Source: Parafrigoribacterium_A soli | GTDB lineage: Bacteria > Actinomycetota > Actinomycetes > Actinomycetales > Microbacteriaceae | DNA: 64,000 bases | Direction of reading: 5' to 3' | Assembly (NCBI RefSeq): GCF_040227235.1 | Contig: NZ_JBELNZ010000001.1 | Location: 806,001-870,000, forward strand | Shown here: piece by piece, positions 43,159-50,210 of the stretch | Layout: every line of letters starts with the position of its first letter | Numbering within the stretch: the stretch's first letter is position 1 | Notes under the pieces: model-generated | What the model was told of the DNA's origin: nothing | Database searches by the model: none | The model's input: only the letters and a program-made list of their open reading frames with translations | Program-made: the position numbers and the translations under genes

Positions 43159-43803
43159 TCAGGTCTGCGCGGGCGTCCTGTTCCGCTCGGACGACGCGGC
43201 GAGAAGAGCCTCAAGCGCGAGCTCGGAATTGCCGACGCCGCCCAGCAGGGTCTGCATGACGAGGTTCGCCCACTCGGAAGCGGAGTCATCATCCGGCCGG
43301 GCGGTCGCCGCCTCGTGGATCAAAGCCATGTAGACGTTGCGTGTCCACCCAATGTCGACCCGGGGGCGCAGTAGTCCGACGTCGCGGGAGCGCTGGAGAA
43401 GCGAATCGAGGGCGACGATGTTGTCGACGGCGATGCCTCGCGCGCCCTCGCTGCCGAGATCGATGAACTGCCAGGATGCGCGCCAGTCCGCCTTGAGATC
43501 GAGGGTCGCGACGGTCAGCTGGTACAGGGCGACCAGAGGCGGTGACGTTTCGACGTTCGCGCCCGCGACGGCCTCACGCAGCTTCGCGTTGACCGCGTCG
43601 ACGAGTGCATCGAGCAGTTCGTCCCGCGAGGAGAACCGACGGTGAACGGTCGTTCGCGCAACACCAGCAGCGCGCGCCACGACTTCGAGGCTCGCGGAGG
43701 GGTCAGCGGAAAAAACCTGCTCGGCCGCCTCGAGGATGCGCGCGATCGAGTTTTCGGCGTCGGCACGAAGAGGCCGCGGTGTGGGAAGAGAAGTTTTCGC
43801 CAT
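43159..43803 (-). CDS. TetR-family transcriptional regulator
   Basis: 214 residues. N-terminal TetR helix-turn-helix at about 17-63 (ARILEAAEQVFSADPSASLE, then GVARTTVHRRFSSRDELLDAL), with a ligand-binding C-domain that is not recognisable further. Divergent from an SDR gene across a 96-base gap with a good inverted repeat, so it probably controls that gene and itself. Confidence 0.88.
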   Translation of the reverse strand: MAKTSLPTPRPLRADAENSIARILEAAEQVFSADPSASLEVVARAAGVARTTVHRRFSSRDELLDALVDAVNAKLREAVAGANVETSPPLVALYQLTVATLDLKADWRASWQFIDLGSEGARGIAVDNIVALDSLLQRSRDVGLLRPRVDIGWTRNVYMALIHEAATARPDDDSASEWANLVMQTLLGGVGNSELALEALLAASSERNRTPAQT

Positions 43804-43832
43804 CTCAGCATTCTACCGTCACATTTCTTGAC

Positions 43833-43860
43833 TTAACTGCGTCATTGATGTTTCAGTTAA
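43833..43860. promoter_or_regulatory. Candidate TetR operator
   Basis: TTAACTG (43833-43839) and CAGTTAA (43854-43860), perfect inverses 14 bases apart, lie between the divergent TetR and SDR genes in a locally AT-rich stretch that also carries TTGACT (43829-43834), a likely -35 box. Confidence 0.6.
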
Positions 43861-43899
43861 CCGGTCGACGCCGTGCCGACCTCAGCGAAAGAAGACATC

Positions 43900-44685
43900 A
43901 TGGATCTCCAACTCTCGGGCAAGACCGCACTCGTCACCGGAGCGAGCAAGGGAATGGGTCTGGAGGTGGTACGGGTGCTTCGGGAGGAGGGCGTCACCGT
44001 CGTGACCGCCTCGCGCACCGTCAGCACCGACCTCGCCGCGACCGGTGCCGTGGCCCTGGTCGGCGACCTGTCGCAACCGGACGCCCCCGCCAGAATCGTG
44101 GCAGAGGCGCTGGATGTCGTCGGATCGCTGGACATTCTCGTCAACAATGTCGGCGGAGGCGATTCGGGCGCTCCCGGAGCGGGCTTCCTCGATTTTGCGG
44201 ATCAGGCGTGGTCATCCACATTCGACCTGAACCTCTACGCGGCCGTCCGGACGACGCGGGCGGCGCTGCCCGCCCTGCTGGCATCACGCGGCGCCGTCGT
44301 GAACGTCTCGTCCGACAGCGCTCGCCGACCGCAGACCGCACCGCTGCCATACGGGGCCGCGAAAGCGGCACTCAACGCGGTGACCAAGGGCCTGTCCGAG
44401 GAGTTCGGACCACGGGGCGTGCGGTTCAACACCGTGTCACCGGCATCGACTCGCACCGCCCTGTGGGAGGGAGAGCAGAGCTTTGGCGCGGATCTCGCGA
44501 AGGCCATGAATCTGACCCAGGAGGAGCTGATCGCCGCTCTTCCCTCGCAGATGGGGATGCTCACCGGCCGCTTCATCGAGCCGCGCGAGATCGCGACCAC
44601 GATCGCCTATCTCGTCTCGCCGCTCGCCGCCAGCGTCCACGGGGCCAACTGGGTCGTCGACTCCGGCGTCTCGAAGACCATCTAG
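43900..44685 (+). CDS. SDR-family oxidoreductase
   Basis: Classical short-chain dehydrogenase/reductase, 261 residues. Cofactor motif TGASKGMG at 13-20, NNVGGG near 85-90, catalytic Ser in VSSDSA near 137 and Tyr-Lys in YGAAK at 151-155. Basic/Ser residues after strand 2 (ASRT) suggest NADP(H). The start ATG 43900 has AAAGAAG nearby; an in-frame GTG at 43873 is less likely. Probably induced when the adjacent TetR regulator binds its ligand. Confidence 0.88.
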   Translation: MDLQLSGKTALVTGASKGMGLEVVRVLREEGVTVVTASRTVSTDLAATGAVALVGDLSQPDAPARIVAEALDVVGSLDILVNNVGGGDSGAPGAGFLDFADQAWSSTFDLNLYAAVRTTRAALPALLASRGAVVNVSSDSARRPQTAPLPYGAAKAALNAVTKGLSEEFGPRGVRFNTVSPASTRTALWEGEQSFGADLAKAMNLTQEELIAALPSQMGMLTGRFIEPREIATTIAYLVSPLAASVHGANWVVDSGVSKTI

Positions 44686-44693
44686 CGGGAACG

Positions 44694-45158
44694 CTAGCTC
44701 GGCAGGCCGGGGTGTGCGTCGAGGATCCTGCCCAGGAGCGCCTGCAACTGGGCCGCCTCTGTCGCCGACAGGGGCGCTGCGAGTTCCGCCTGCACGGCAT
44801 CCGTCGCGGCCTGCAGCTCATCGAGGTAGCGCCGCCCGCGCGCGGTGATCGCGACCGTCTTGCGGCGGCGGTCGGTGGAGTCGGCCGCACGAGCGATGTG
44901 GCCTGCGTCGTCGAGGCGGGTCGCGATGCCGTTGATGGTGTTGCGGTCCAGTCCGAGTTGCCGGCCGAGGTCGGCCTGGCTGAGGGGACCACCTTCCTCG
45001 AGCGCCGCGAGCACCGCGAAGTCGGCACGCCCGGTCGCGGGCAGCCGCGTGCCGGTGAGCCGGGAACCCAGGACGCTCACGCGATGCGCCTGCCAGCTGA
45101 GCAATGCCCGCAGTCGAGCGGGTGGCGCCGGGTGCCCGCTCGATTCGTTTTCTGTCAC
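44694..45158 (-). CDS. MarR-family transcriptional regulator
   Basis: 154 residues, winged-helix MarR fold: SQADLGRQLGLDRNTINGIATRLDDAGH as helix-turn-helix and a wing with RAADSTDRRRKTVAIT. Convergent with the preceding SDR gene (8-base gap) and divergent from an unusual SDR gene, with two inverted repeats of the same core between them; these are probably its operators. Confidence 0.87.
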   Translation of the reverse strand: MTENESSGHPAPPARLRALLSWQAHRVSVLGSRLTGTRLPATGRADFAVLAALEEGGPLSQADLGRQLGLDRNTINGIATRLDDAGHIARAADSTDRRRKTVAITARGRRYLDELQAATDAVQAELAAPLSATEAAQLQALLGRILDAHPGLPS

Positions 45159-45183
45159 GCCGTCATCCTAACCGTTGTTCAGG

Positions 45184-45233
45184 CCAACGAATAGGTGTTA
45201 TCGTTGGCTCTAACAACGTTGGTGGGACCAACG
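45184..45233. promoter_or_regulatory. Two inverted repeats, candidate MarR operators
   Basis: Site 1: CCAACGA (45184-45190) and TCGTTGG (45201-45207), ten bases apart. Site 2: CGTTGG (45217-45222) and CCAACG (45228-45233), five bases apart. All four half-sites share the CCAACG core, which argues for one regulator binding twice between the MarR gene and the SDR-like gene. Confidence 0.7.
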
Positions 45234-45256
45234 ATATGACACGATTGAGAGACCTG

Positions 45257-45994
45257 ATGAATGACACAACATGGACGGCACCGGATCTGACGGGGCACCG
45301 GGTTCTGGTGCCGGGCGGCACGGGCGCGGTCGGCGAGGGCGTCGTGCGAGCGTTCCTCCTGGCGGGCGCCGAGGTGATCGTGCCGGCCCGCTCCGAGGAG
45401 CGGTCAACAGAGTTCCGCGCGGTGCTGGGTGACGCAGCGGACGAGCACCTGCACCTCGTGGTGCACGACTACACGAGCTTCGCGGGCGCGCAGGACCTCG
45501 TCGAACAGGTCGTGCAGTTCCGCGGTGGCCTGGACTCCGTGGTCGCGCCGATCGGCGGCTGGTGGCAGGGTCGCACCCTCGCCGAGATCACCGAACAGGA
45601 CTGGGAATCCGCGTTCACCGGGCTTGCCACCACGCACATGGCGGTACTGCGCGCGGCACTACCCCGGCTGACGGATGCGGGCGCCTACACGGTGATCGTC
45701 GGCGACTCCTCGTCGTGGCCGGTGCCGGGCAGCGGACTGGTGAGCATGGAGCAGGCCGCGCTGCTGATGATGCAGCGCGTTGCCGCAGCCGAGAGCGGTG
45801 CATCGCGTCGGGTGTTCTCCCTGGTGCTCGGACCCGTCACCACCCGTCACGCCGAGGGTGCCGTCGAGGCGAAGGATGTCGGTTCGGTCGCGGTCGCGAT
45901 CTCGGCCGGCACAGCGCCGAGCTCGTCCATCGCCCTGCACGACCGGGATGAGGTGCAGACTGCCCTCTCCTCACTCGCGGCTCCGGCGCGCTAA
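45257..45994 (+). CDS. SDR-family protein lacking the usual Tyr-Lys catalytic pair
   Basis: 245 residues (252 if ATG 45236 is used, but that codon falls inside the operator region). Rossmann motif PGGTGAVGEG near 19-28 and IGGWWQ near the NNAG position. Where YxxxK is expected after the Ser strand (VGDSSSW), the sequence reads VPGSGLVSMEQAALL, with no Tyr or Lys. It may be a non-catalytic sensor or use another mechanism. Probably controlled by the divergent MarR regulator. Confidence 0.78.
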   Translation: MNDTTWTAPDLTGHRVLVPGGTGAVGEGVVRAFLLAGAEVIVPARSEERSTEFRAVLGDAADEHLHLVVHDYTSFAGAQDLVEQVVQFRGGLDSVVAPIGGWWQGRTLAEITEQDWESAFTGLATTHMAVLRAALPRLTDAGAYTVIVGDSSSWPVPGSGLVSMEQAALLMMQRVAAAESGASRRVFSLVLGPVTTRHAEGAVEAKDVGSVAVAISAGTAPSSSIALHDRDEVQTALSSLAAPAR

Positions 45995-46042
45995 TGGGGA
46001 TCCCTCACCTGATACGGTACGAATTCGACGGGTGGAGGAGTC

Positions 46043-47494
46043 ATGGTGGACGACGAGGACCGGGACCTGATGCGCGCGGTTGCGCGCTACCTCGAGAACG
46101 TGAACGGGCTACAGCAGCAGGAACTGCGTTCGACGCGCACGCCGTTGGGTGACCTGATCAGTGATCACCTCGGGGCGGATGCCGCAGAAATCGCCGTCGT
46201 GCAAGAACTGATTGTCGACCATCGCCTGGTTGATGCAGACATCGCACTGGAACGGCTCTCGTCGGTTGTGGGTGGTCGGCTCGTAGGCGTCAGCGGCAGC
46301 GAGCAGCGACTGCACAGCAGCATGGCCGAACTGGTCAGCAATCCACACACGCGCTTCACGCCCGGGGCAGTCGATTACATCGAACGGGCGACCGGGCCAT
46401 CGACGAGCCGCCGGGTCGTCTCGATGGGCCTTCGACTCCTCTCGCATCAGGGGCATCCGATTGCGCTCACGCAGCGTGCCGCTTCCGCTCAGATGGGACG
46501 CCCGTCCGCCGTACTCGAGGTGATGTGCGCGGATCCAGAGGTCGTGTCGTCGTTCCTGGGCGCCGTGCGATCGTTGATGGTCGAGCAGAGCATCTTGCGT
46601 GGGCAAGTGCTCTCTTTCACCCCGACGGAGTTCGGTCGCGGCGACGCGGGAACGACGTTTCTTCCGCGCCCGGATGTAGTCGCTTCCGACGTCATCCTCC
46701 CCAACGGCGTGCTGGAGGAGATCGAGCGGCACGTGGTCGGAATTGGTGAGCATCGCGACCTGCTGCGGGACGCGGGCCAGCACCTCAAACGTGGTGTACT
46801 GCTGTACGGTCCTCCTGGCACAGGTAAGACGCTCACCGTGCGGCACCTGCTGGCCAGCACGGCTGGCACGACGGCCGTGCTGCTCACCGGGTCCAGCATC
46901 CGATTCATCAGCGCCGCGGCCGAGATCGCTCGCACGTTCCAACCATCGATCGTCGTCCTCGAAGACATCGACCTCGTCGCAATGGAACGCCATTCATCGC
47001 CGCAACCGCTCCTGTTCGAGGTTCTCGAAGCACTGGACGGTCTCGACGGTCTCGACGGTGACGCGGATGTCGTCTTCCTGATGACCACGAACCGTGTTGA
47101 TGTTCTGGAGAAGGCGCTCGCAGAACGCCCCGGACGTGTCGATCTGGCTGTCGAAGTTCCGCTCCCCAGCAGCGTCGAACGCGAGCGGCTCTTCCGCCAC
47201 TATTCGCACGGACTCGGCTTCAGCGATGAAGCGCTCTCTCAGGCCGCCGCCAGCACTGAGGGTGTCACGGGATCATTCGCAAAGGAACTGATCCGACGAA
47301 GTGTCCTGCGCGCTGCGGCCCAAGGCGAAGAGGTGGCAGACGCGCACCTGGTGGCCGCACTCACCGAACTCATGAGCGCTCGGCAGCACCTCACCCGACG
47401 GATGCTCGGCGCCGAATCCGAGGACACCACCGGTCGGCAGGAGGGCGGGGACTCTTCGAGCTTCGGCTGGGTTGCCTACACTCCGCTTTCCTGA
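46043..47494 (+). CDS. AAA+ ATPase of unknown function (FtsH/Cdc48-like module)
   Basis: 483 residues. The first about 215 residues match no domain I recognise. The AAA module has Walker A GPPGTGKT (256-263), Walker B VVLEDID (304-310), sensor 1 in MTTNRVD near 352 and an Arg-finger-like ERPGRVDLAV near 363-372, then a helical lid. No protease domain follows, unlike FtsH. GGAGGAG lies just before ATG 46043. Neighbours give no clear partner. The GLDGLDGD repeat near 333-342 is a small curiosity. Possible unfoldase or remodeler. Confidence 0.85.
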   Translation: MVDDEDRDLMRAVARYLENVNGLQQQELRSTRTPLGDLISDHLGADAAEIAVVQELIVDHRLVDADIALERLSSVVGGRLVGVSGSEQRLHSSMAELVSNPHTRFTPGAVDYIERATGPSTSRRVVSMGLRLLSHQGHPIALTQRAASAQMGRPSAVLEVMCADPEVVSSFLGAVRSLMVEQSILRGQVLSFTPTEFGRGDAGTTFLPRPDVVASDVILPNGVLEEIERHVVGIGEHRDLLRDAGQHLKRGVLLYGPPGTGKTLTVRHLLASTAGTTAVLLTGSSIRFISAAAEIARTFQPSIVVLEDIDLVAMERHSSPQPLLFEVLEALDGLDGLDGDADVVFLMTTNRVDVLEKALAERPGRVDLAVEVPLPSSVERERLFRHYSHGLGFSDEALSQAAASTEGVTGSFAKELIRRSVLRAAAQGEEVADAHLVAALTELMSARQHLTRRMLGAESEDTTGRQEGGDSSSFGWVAYTPLS

Positions 47495-47534
47495 CGACCG
47501 GGCCCCGCGTCATATGCGTCAAAGACACCTGAGT

Positions 47535-47978
47535 TCACGCCACGTCGGCGATGCACCCCTCGACGCCGACCCAGGCGAGCATCGCGCACTTGACCCGCAT
47601 CACGTATCTCGAGACGCCGTGAAACACGACCGCGTCACCGAGGATGTCTTCGTCGGCCTCCCCCTCGCCGCGGGAGCGCATCATGGTGCGGAAGGTGTCG
47701 ATCTTCTCCTGCATCTGTGCCGTGGTCAGTCCGGGTGCGAGCTCGCTCAGCACGGATGCCGAAGCCTGTGAGATGCTGCATCCGGAGCCGTGCCAGGCGA
47801 GTGCCGCGATGCGATCGGAACCCGGCTCGAGCACGAGCTGCATGGTGAGTTCGTCGCCGCAGGTGGGGTTGCGCTCGAAGCGCTCGGCCGCCGCGTTGTC
47901 TACCGTGCCGTAGCCCTTGCGCAGCTTCGAGTGATCGAGGATGTGCTGCTGGTAGAGACCATCGAGCGAGTCGGCCAT
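47535..47978 (-). CDS. sufU: Fe-S cluster assembly sulfur acceptor SufU
   Basis: 147-residue IscU-like protein of the Gram-positive SufU type, which takes sulfur from SufS with the help of bound zinc. Zinc/sulfur ligands: Cys 40 and Asp 42 in CGDEL, Cys 67 in GSGCSIS and Cys 131 in VKCAML; the insertion between the second and third Cys is the mark of SufU against IscU. ATG overlaps the sufS stop (TGATG). No sufBCD genes are in the window. Confidence 0.93.
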   Translation of the reverse strand: MADSLDGLYQQHILDHSKLRKGYGTVDNAAAERFERNPTCGDELTMQLVLEPGSDRIAALAWHGSGCSISQASASVLSELAPGLTTAQMQEKIDTFRTMMRSRGEGEADEDILGDAVVFHGVSRYVMRVKCAMLAWVGVEGCIADVA

Positions 47979-49372
47979 CACGCCTCCCCGAAGTAGCCGC
48001 GCACGTCTCCGACGGAGTCGATGAAGCGGTCGACGTCGTCGAGACTCGTGTACAGGTATGCGCTCGCGCGCGTCGTCGCGGTCAGCCCCAGGCGGCGGTG
48101 CAGCGGTTGGGCGCAGTGGTGACCGACCCGCACGGCGATGCCGCGCGCATCCAGAAACTGGCCGACGTCGTGCGCGTGCACCCCGGCGACGTCGAAGCTC
48201 ACGAGACCCGCGCGGGCCGTGCCGGGGGGCGGTCCGACGATACGGATGCCGGGAATCTCGGCGAGTCCGCGCAGCATCCGTTGGGCAAGGAATTGCTCGC
48301 GCGCCTCGATGCGGTCCAGCCCCACCCGCTGCAGGTAGCGCACCGCCTCGGCGAGCGCCACGGCCTGGGAGACCGGCTGGGTGCCCGCCTCGAAGCGCTG
48401 CGGCGCCGGCATGAAGTCGGCCGACTCCATGGTGACGGTCTCGATCATCGATCCGCCGGTGCGGAACGGTGGCAGCGCGTTCAGCAGCTTGGCACGACCG
48501 TAGAGCGCGCCGATGCCGGTGGGGCCGAGCATCTTGTGCCCGGAGAACGCGGCGAAGTCGACGTCGAGCGCGCGCAGGTCGAGGGTGCGGTGTGGCGCGG
48601 ACTGGCAGACGTCCAACACCACCAGCGCGCCGCGTACGTGCGCGAGGGCGACGATCTCGGCGACCGGGGCCACGAATCCGGTGACGTTCGACACGTGCGC
48701 GAACGCCACGATGCGCGTCCTGTCGGTGATGACGGCCGCGGCGGCATCCGCGTCGTACACGCCATCGTCGTCGACGGGAACGAATCGCAGCACGGCACCC
48801 GTGGTCGCGGCGAGCTCCTGCCACGGCACGAGGTTGGCGTGGTGCTCCGCCTCGGTCACCACGATTTCATCGCCCGGCACAAGGGCGAAGCGGCGAGCGG
48901 CCGAGCCGCCCCGACCATGACTCGCATTGCGGATGCCGTAGGCGACCAGGTTCAGGGCATCGCTGGCGTTCGCGGTCCAGACGATCTCGTCCTCACCCGC
49001 ACCCACGAAGCCCGCGACTGCCGCCCGCGCATCCTCGAACGCCTCGGTCGCGAGGCCGGCGAGGGTGTGCGCGCCCCTGTGCACGGCGGCGTTGCTGTGC
49101 TCGAGAAACTCTCTCTCGGCGTCGAGAACCTGCCGCGGCCGCTGCGTGGTAGCGGCCGAGTCGAGGTAGCTGAGCGGCTCGCCGTTGACGACTTCCGCGA
49201 GGCCCGGGAAGTCCGCGCGGAGACGCGCGACCTCCGCATCGTCGAGCGGCTGCGCCTCCTCGAGCAGCGACGGAGTCGATGCACCGACTCCAGGCGATTC
49301 GGCGGCGGCTGCAATCGCGGACAAGAGAATCCTTCTTTTCGCCGCTGCCGTAGCGCAGTCGACACTCTCCAT
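47978..49372 (-). CDS. sufS: Cysteine desulfurase SufS
   Basis: PLP enzyme that withdraws sulfur from cysteine for Fe-S clusters. Up to 464 residues. PLP-site His in EAEHHANLVPW, Lys in FSGHKMLGPTG and the active-site Cys in VGHHCAQPLH near 415 are intact (group II desulfurase). The N-terminus is uncertain: ATG 49372 gives about 45 residues before the family core, whereas TTG 49324 has a good AGAAGGA site and gives 448 residues. Divergent from the Cys-rich regulator. Confidence 0.92.
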   Translation of the reverse strand: MESVDCATAAAKRRILLSAIAAAAESPGVGASTPSLLEEAQPLDDAEVARLRADFPGLAEVVNGEPLSYLDSAATTQRPRQVLDAEREFLEHSNAAVHRGAHTLAGLATEAFEDARAAVAGFVGAGEDEIVWTANASDALNLVAYGIRNASHGRGGSAARRFALVPGDEIVVTEAEHHANLVPWQELAATTGAVLRFVPVDDDGVYDADAAAAVITDRTRIVAFAHVSNVTGFVAPVAEIVALAHVRGALVVLDVCQSAPHRTLDLRALDVDFAAFSGHKMLGPTGIGALYGRAKLLNALPPFRTGGSMIETVTMESADFMPAPQRFEAGTQPVSQAVALAEAVRYLQRVGLDRIEAREQFLAQRMLRGLAEIPGIRIVGPPPGTARAGLVSFDVAGVHAHDVGQFLDARGIAVRVGHHCAQPLHRRLGLTATTRASAYLYTSLDDVDRFIDSVGDVRGYFGEA

Positions 49373-49471
49373 TGTGCACTCACCGGCCGCTCGCGCGCGG
49401 AGTGGACCGATCGTTGTACCCCATTCGAACTCGGCATGGCTTTACCGAGCCCGGCACCATACGATCGAGCC

Positions 49472-50104
49472 ATGGGATCGCGCCGACCGCCAGATCTCCG
49501 GACGCTGGCATCGCTCAGTCGAGTCAAGCTGCTGTATGCCTTGCTGCAGCACGGTTCACTGACCGTCGAAGAACTCGCCGCAGAGGCCGACCTGCATACG
49601 AATACCGCGCGCGAGCATCTGCACCGACTGATCGAAGACGGGTTCGCCGTCTCGCGCCCACTGCGAAACACCTCACGCGGTCGACCCAAGGTTGTCTACG
49701 CGCTCGCCGAAAACCGCAACGATCCGGTGCAGGCAGCGAAGATCAACGCGGCGCTGCAGCGGGTCGAGCAGCTCAACCGGCTCTTCCCGGGCGCCGAGGG
49801 AGCCGAGGAGCGCACCGCCGCCGATCGCCAGGTCGATATGGTCGAAGACCACATGGACCAGTGCGGATTCGACACCACGGTCGACAAAAAGAACCTCTGC
49901 GTGCATATCTACGAGTGCCCCGTCGAGGCGCTCGCGCGCGAACACCCCGAGGTATGCCAGGTGCACTTCCACCTGGTCGGCACCGCACTCCGACGGGTCG
50001 ACGGACCGCTGGAGACGGCGAAGCTCAACCGCCTGGATCCGGACGACGGATGTTCGGTCGATCTGCGCCGCAACGATGAAGAAGGAATACCGGTTCGCAT
50101 CTAA
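49472..50104 (+). CDS. HTH regulator with Cys-rich C-terminal domain (probable Fe-S sensor, SufR-like)
   Basis: 210 residues. N-terminal ArsR/DeoR-like winged helix at about 11-75 (RVKLLYALLQHGSLTVEELA, then NTAREHLHRLIEDGFA). The C-terminal half holds Cys at 131, 143, 149, 162 and 194 among His residues (CVHIYEC, VCQVHFH), the pattern expected for an oxygen- or NO-sensitive Fe-S cluster. Divergent from sufS-sufU and about 105 bases before narG on the same strand, so it could regulate either. An in-frame ATG at 49436 would add 12 residues. Confidence 0.82.
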   Translation: MGSRRPPDLRTLASLSRVKLLYALLQHGSLTVEELAAEADLHTNTAREHLHRLIEDGFAVSRPLRNTSRGRPKVVYALAENRNDPVQAAKINAALQRVEQLNRLFPGAEGAEERTAADRQVDMVEDHMDQCGFDTTVDKKNLCVHIYECPVEALAREHPEVCQVHFHLVGTALRRVDGPLETAKLNRLDPDDGCSVDLRRNDEEGIPVRI

Positions 50105-50119
50105 TTTTCACGGTGTTTT

Positions 50120-50187
50120 GTCATTGCCGCGCATGCCCTTCGCGGCGAGGCTCGAACCAGGGGCACGGGATTTGTCACCGCAATGAC
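50120..50187. promoter_or_regulatory. GTCATTGC / GCAATGAC inverted repeat before narG
   Basis: Perfect 8-base halves at 50120-50127 and 50180-50187 flank 52 bases in the gap between the Cys-rich regulator and narG. Both sides are also preceded by TTTGTCA-like words. The spacing is too wide for one dimer but suits looping or two bound dimers. Confidence 0.45.
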
Positions 50188-50210
50188 GGTCCCCAACATT
50201 GGAGGGCATC

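Noticed and set aside
47535..49372. A complete SUF operon
   Set aside because: Only sufU and sufS are present; there is no sufB, sufC or sufD in the window, so a full operon is not claimed.
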